This document shows, piece after piece, positions 12,262 through 13,283 of a stretch of DNA of 13,283 bases (the stretch's first letter is position 1; each line of letters begins with the position of its first letter). The stretch lies in assembly GCA_052034295.1 (NCBI GenBank), contig JBPOIS010000023.1:1-13283 (forward strand). The letters run 5' to 3'. A model generated the notes under the pieces. That model saw only the letters and a program-made list of their open reading frames with translations. It did not search any database and was not told the DNA's origin. Made by a program: the position numbers and the translations under genes. Source of the DNA: JBPOIS01 sp052034295 (GTDB taxonomy: Bacteria > Pseudomonadota > Gammaproteobacteria > Pseudomonadales > Moraxellaceae).

Positions 12262-13283
12262 ATGGACCTGTCAACCCTGAACCTGCATCCAGACCTGCTG
12301 CTGGAACGTCTGGGCAACGGCTGGACGCGCATCCAGCTGAACCGCCCAAAATCCCTGCATGCCCTTGATGAATCCATCTGCCGGGCCTTGCGCCAGGTGT
12401 TTGAGGGTCTGGCCACAGATGCCGACACCCGGGCCATCTGGCTGGACAGCAGCACCAGCAAGGCCTTCTGTGCCGGAGGGGATGTGCGACGCCTGCGTGA
12501 ACAGGTGCTGGCTGGACAGGCCGGGCAGGCCGACGGTTTCTTTGAACAGGAATACGCCCTCGACCTGCTGATGCACCAGTATGCCAAGCCCATCGTGGTG
12601 TGGGGTGAAGGCTATGTGATGGGTGGCGGCATGGGGCTGTTCATGGCCGCGCCGTTCCGGCTGGTGACCCCTGAGTCGCGGCTGGCCATGCCCGAGATCA
12701 ACATCGGCCTTTACCCGGATGTGGGCGGGACGCGCTTTTTGTCGGAGCGCGGCACGCTGGGGCTGTTTCTGGGCCTGACCGGTTCCATCATGGGGGCTTC
12801 CGGGGCCTACACGATCGGCTGGGCCACCCACATTGCCGGGGCAGGGCGGGATGAAGTGCTGCGCCACCTGACCGGCATCCAGTGGGGGGACTATGCGGCG
12901 GGGGCGTTCCGGGCCATTGATGACACCCTGGATGCCCTGCACCGGCCACTGTCCTCGGGGCCGCTGCAGGATTCCCTCGACGTGATCCACAGTGTGTGCC
13001 GGGGCGAGGACTTCATGGCCGACTACCGGGCAATTCTGGCCCTGCGCGACGCCCGCAGTGACTGGCTGCGGCAGGCCGGGGAAAACCTGCGTCAGGGCGC
13101 ACCTTCGACGGCGGCGCTCACCTGGCTGCTGTGGCAGTGGGGACGGGAAAATCCGGGCTGGCAGGAGGTGTTTGAGCTGGAGCAGTCCATCGCCAGCTGG
13201 AAAATCCGCCAGCCGGATTTTGCGGAAGGGGTACGCGCCCGGCTGGTGGACAAAGACCTGCAGCCGCGCTGGCAGTGCACAGA
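12262..13283 (+). CDS. 3-hydroxyisobutyryl-CoA hydrolase-like protein (partial at right edge)
   Basis: A crotonase-fold protein whose frame is open through the window's end (340 codons visible). It probably lacks only its last few residues, because VDKDLQPRWQ near the edge matches the usual C-terminal end of this family. These enzymes hydrolyse 3-hydroxyisobutyryl-CoA in valine breakdown; some homologues act on related acyl-CoAs. FCAGGDVRRL (69-78) and GYVMGGGMGL (117-126) build the oxyanion hole. PEINIGLYPDVGG (144-156) includes Glu145 and Asp153, spaced as the catalytic pair of human HIBCH. The long C-terminal part (beyond about 200) with FAEGVRARLVDKD sets it apart from short enoyl-CoA hydratases. 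A strong GGAGG stands seven bases before the ATG. No other valine-pathway gene is visible. Confidence 0.9.
   Translation, partial: MDLSTLNLHPDLLLERLGNGWTRIQLNRPKSLHALDESICRALRQVFEGLATDADTRAIWLDSSTSKAFCAGGDVRRLREQVLAGQAGQADGFFEQEYALDLLMHQYAKPIVVWGEGYVMGGGMGLFMAAPFRLVTPESRLAMPEINIGLYPDVGGTRFLSERGTLGLFLGLTGSIMGASGAYTIGWATHIAGAGRDEVLRHLTGIQWGDYAAGAFRAIDDTLDALHRPLSSGPLQDSLDVIHSVCRGEDFMADYRAILALRDARSDWLRQAGENLRQGAPSTAALTWLLWQWGRENPGWQEVFELEQSIASWKIRQPDFAEGVRARLVDKDLQPRWQCT

Noticed and set aside
1..13283. Mobile elements, CRISPR arrays, tRNA or rRNA genes, defence genes
   Set aside because: No transposase or integrase motif, regularly spaced repeat, tRNA-like sequence or defence-gene signature is visible. 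The genes are nearly all housekeeping and similar in base composition.

Overview
This is a GC-rich chromosomal window of ordinary gene density. It most likely comes from a gammaproteobacterium of the order Pseudomonadales (Pseudomonas, Acinetobacter or Moraxellaceae relatives). The strongest pointers are a fused TyrA-AroA protein behind pheA and hisC, an arrangement known from Pseudomonas and Acinetobacter, and a secreted lipase very close in motif layout to the Pseudomonas family I.1 enzymes. The organism call is inference from gene content only.

Layout. (1) A small unrecognised gene on the minus strand (1-336) faces away from a plus-strand run: a MoeB/ThiF/HesA-type E1-like adenylyltransferase, an ABC1/UbiB-type atypical kinase, folB and a short folK-like gene (590-3473). 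Gaps in this run are 19 and 28 bases, followed by a 4-base overlap, so it is probably one operon. (2) A 260-base gap with several predicted hairpins separates folK from the convergent transaldolase gene (minus, 3734-4696). A perfect hairpin is built from the last codons of the transaldolase gene. (3) A divergent promoter region leads into the aromatic amino-acid operon pheA - hisC - tyrA/aroA (4876-9416). It holds chorismate mutase/prephenate dehydratase, an aminotransferase, prephenate dehydrogenase and EPSP synthase, so one transcript covers the last shikimate steps and the branch to Phe and Tyr. A strong bidirectional terminator closes it. (4) A monocistronic secreted triacylglycerol lipase (9713-10699) has its own terminator and no lipase-chaperone gene beside it. 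(5) A small exported protein on the minus strand (10818-11255) has a leader of about 100 bases carrying three hairpins, the last with an intrinsic-terminator shape just before its ribosome binding site. (6) A divergent pair of plus-strand genes follows: ung (uracil-DNA glycosylase) and a 3-hydroxyisobutyryl-CoA hydrolase-like gene that runs off the right edge.

I see no mobile element, CRISPR array, tRNA, rRNA, phage gene or defence island. Nothing here is a clearly new system. The items most worth a second look are the terminator-like leader upstream of the minus-strand exported protein, the structured folK-tal gap (possible small RNA), the shortened folK-like protein, and the lipase without an adjacent foldase.
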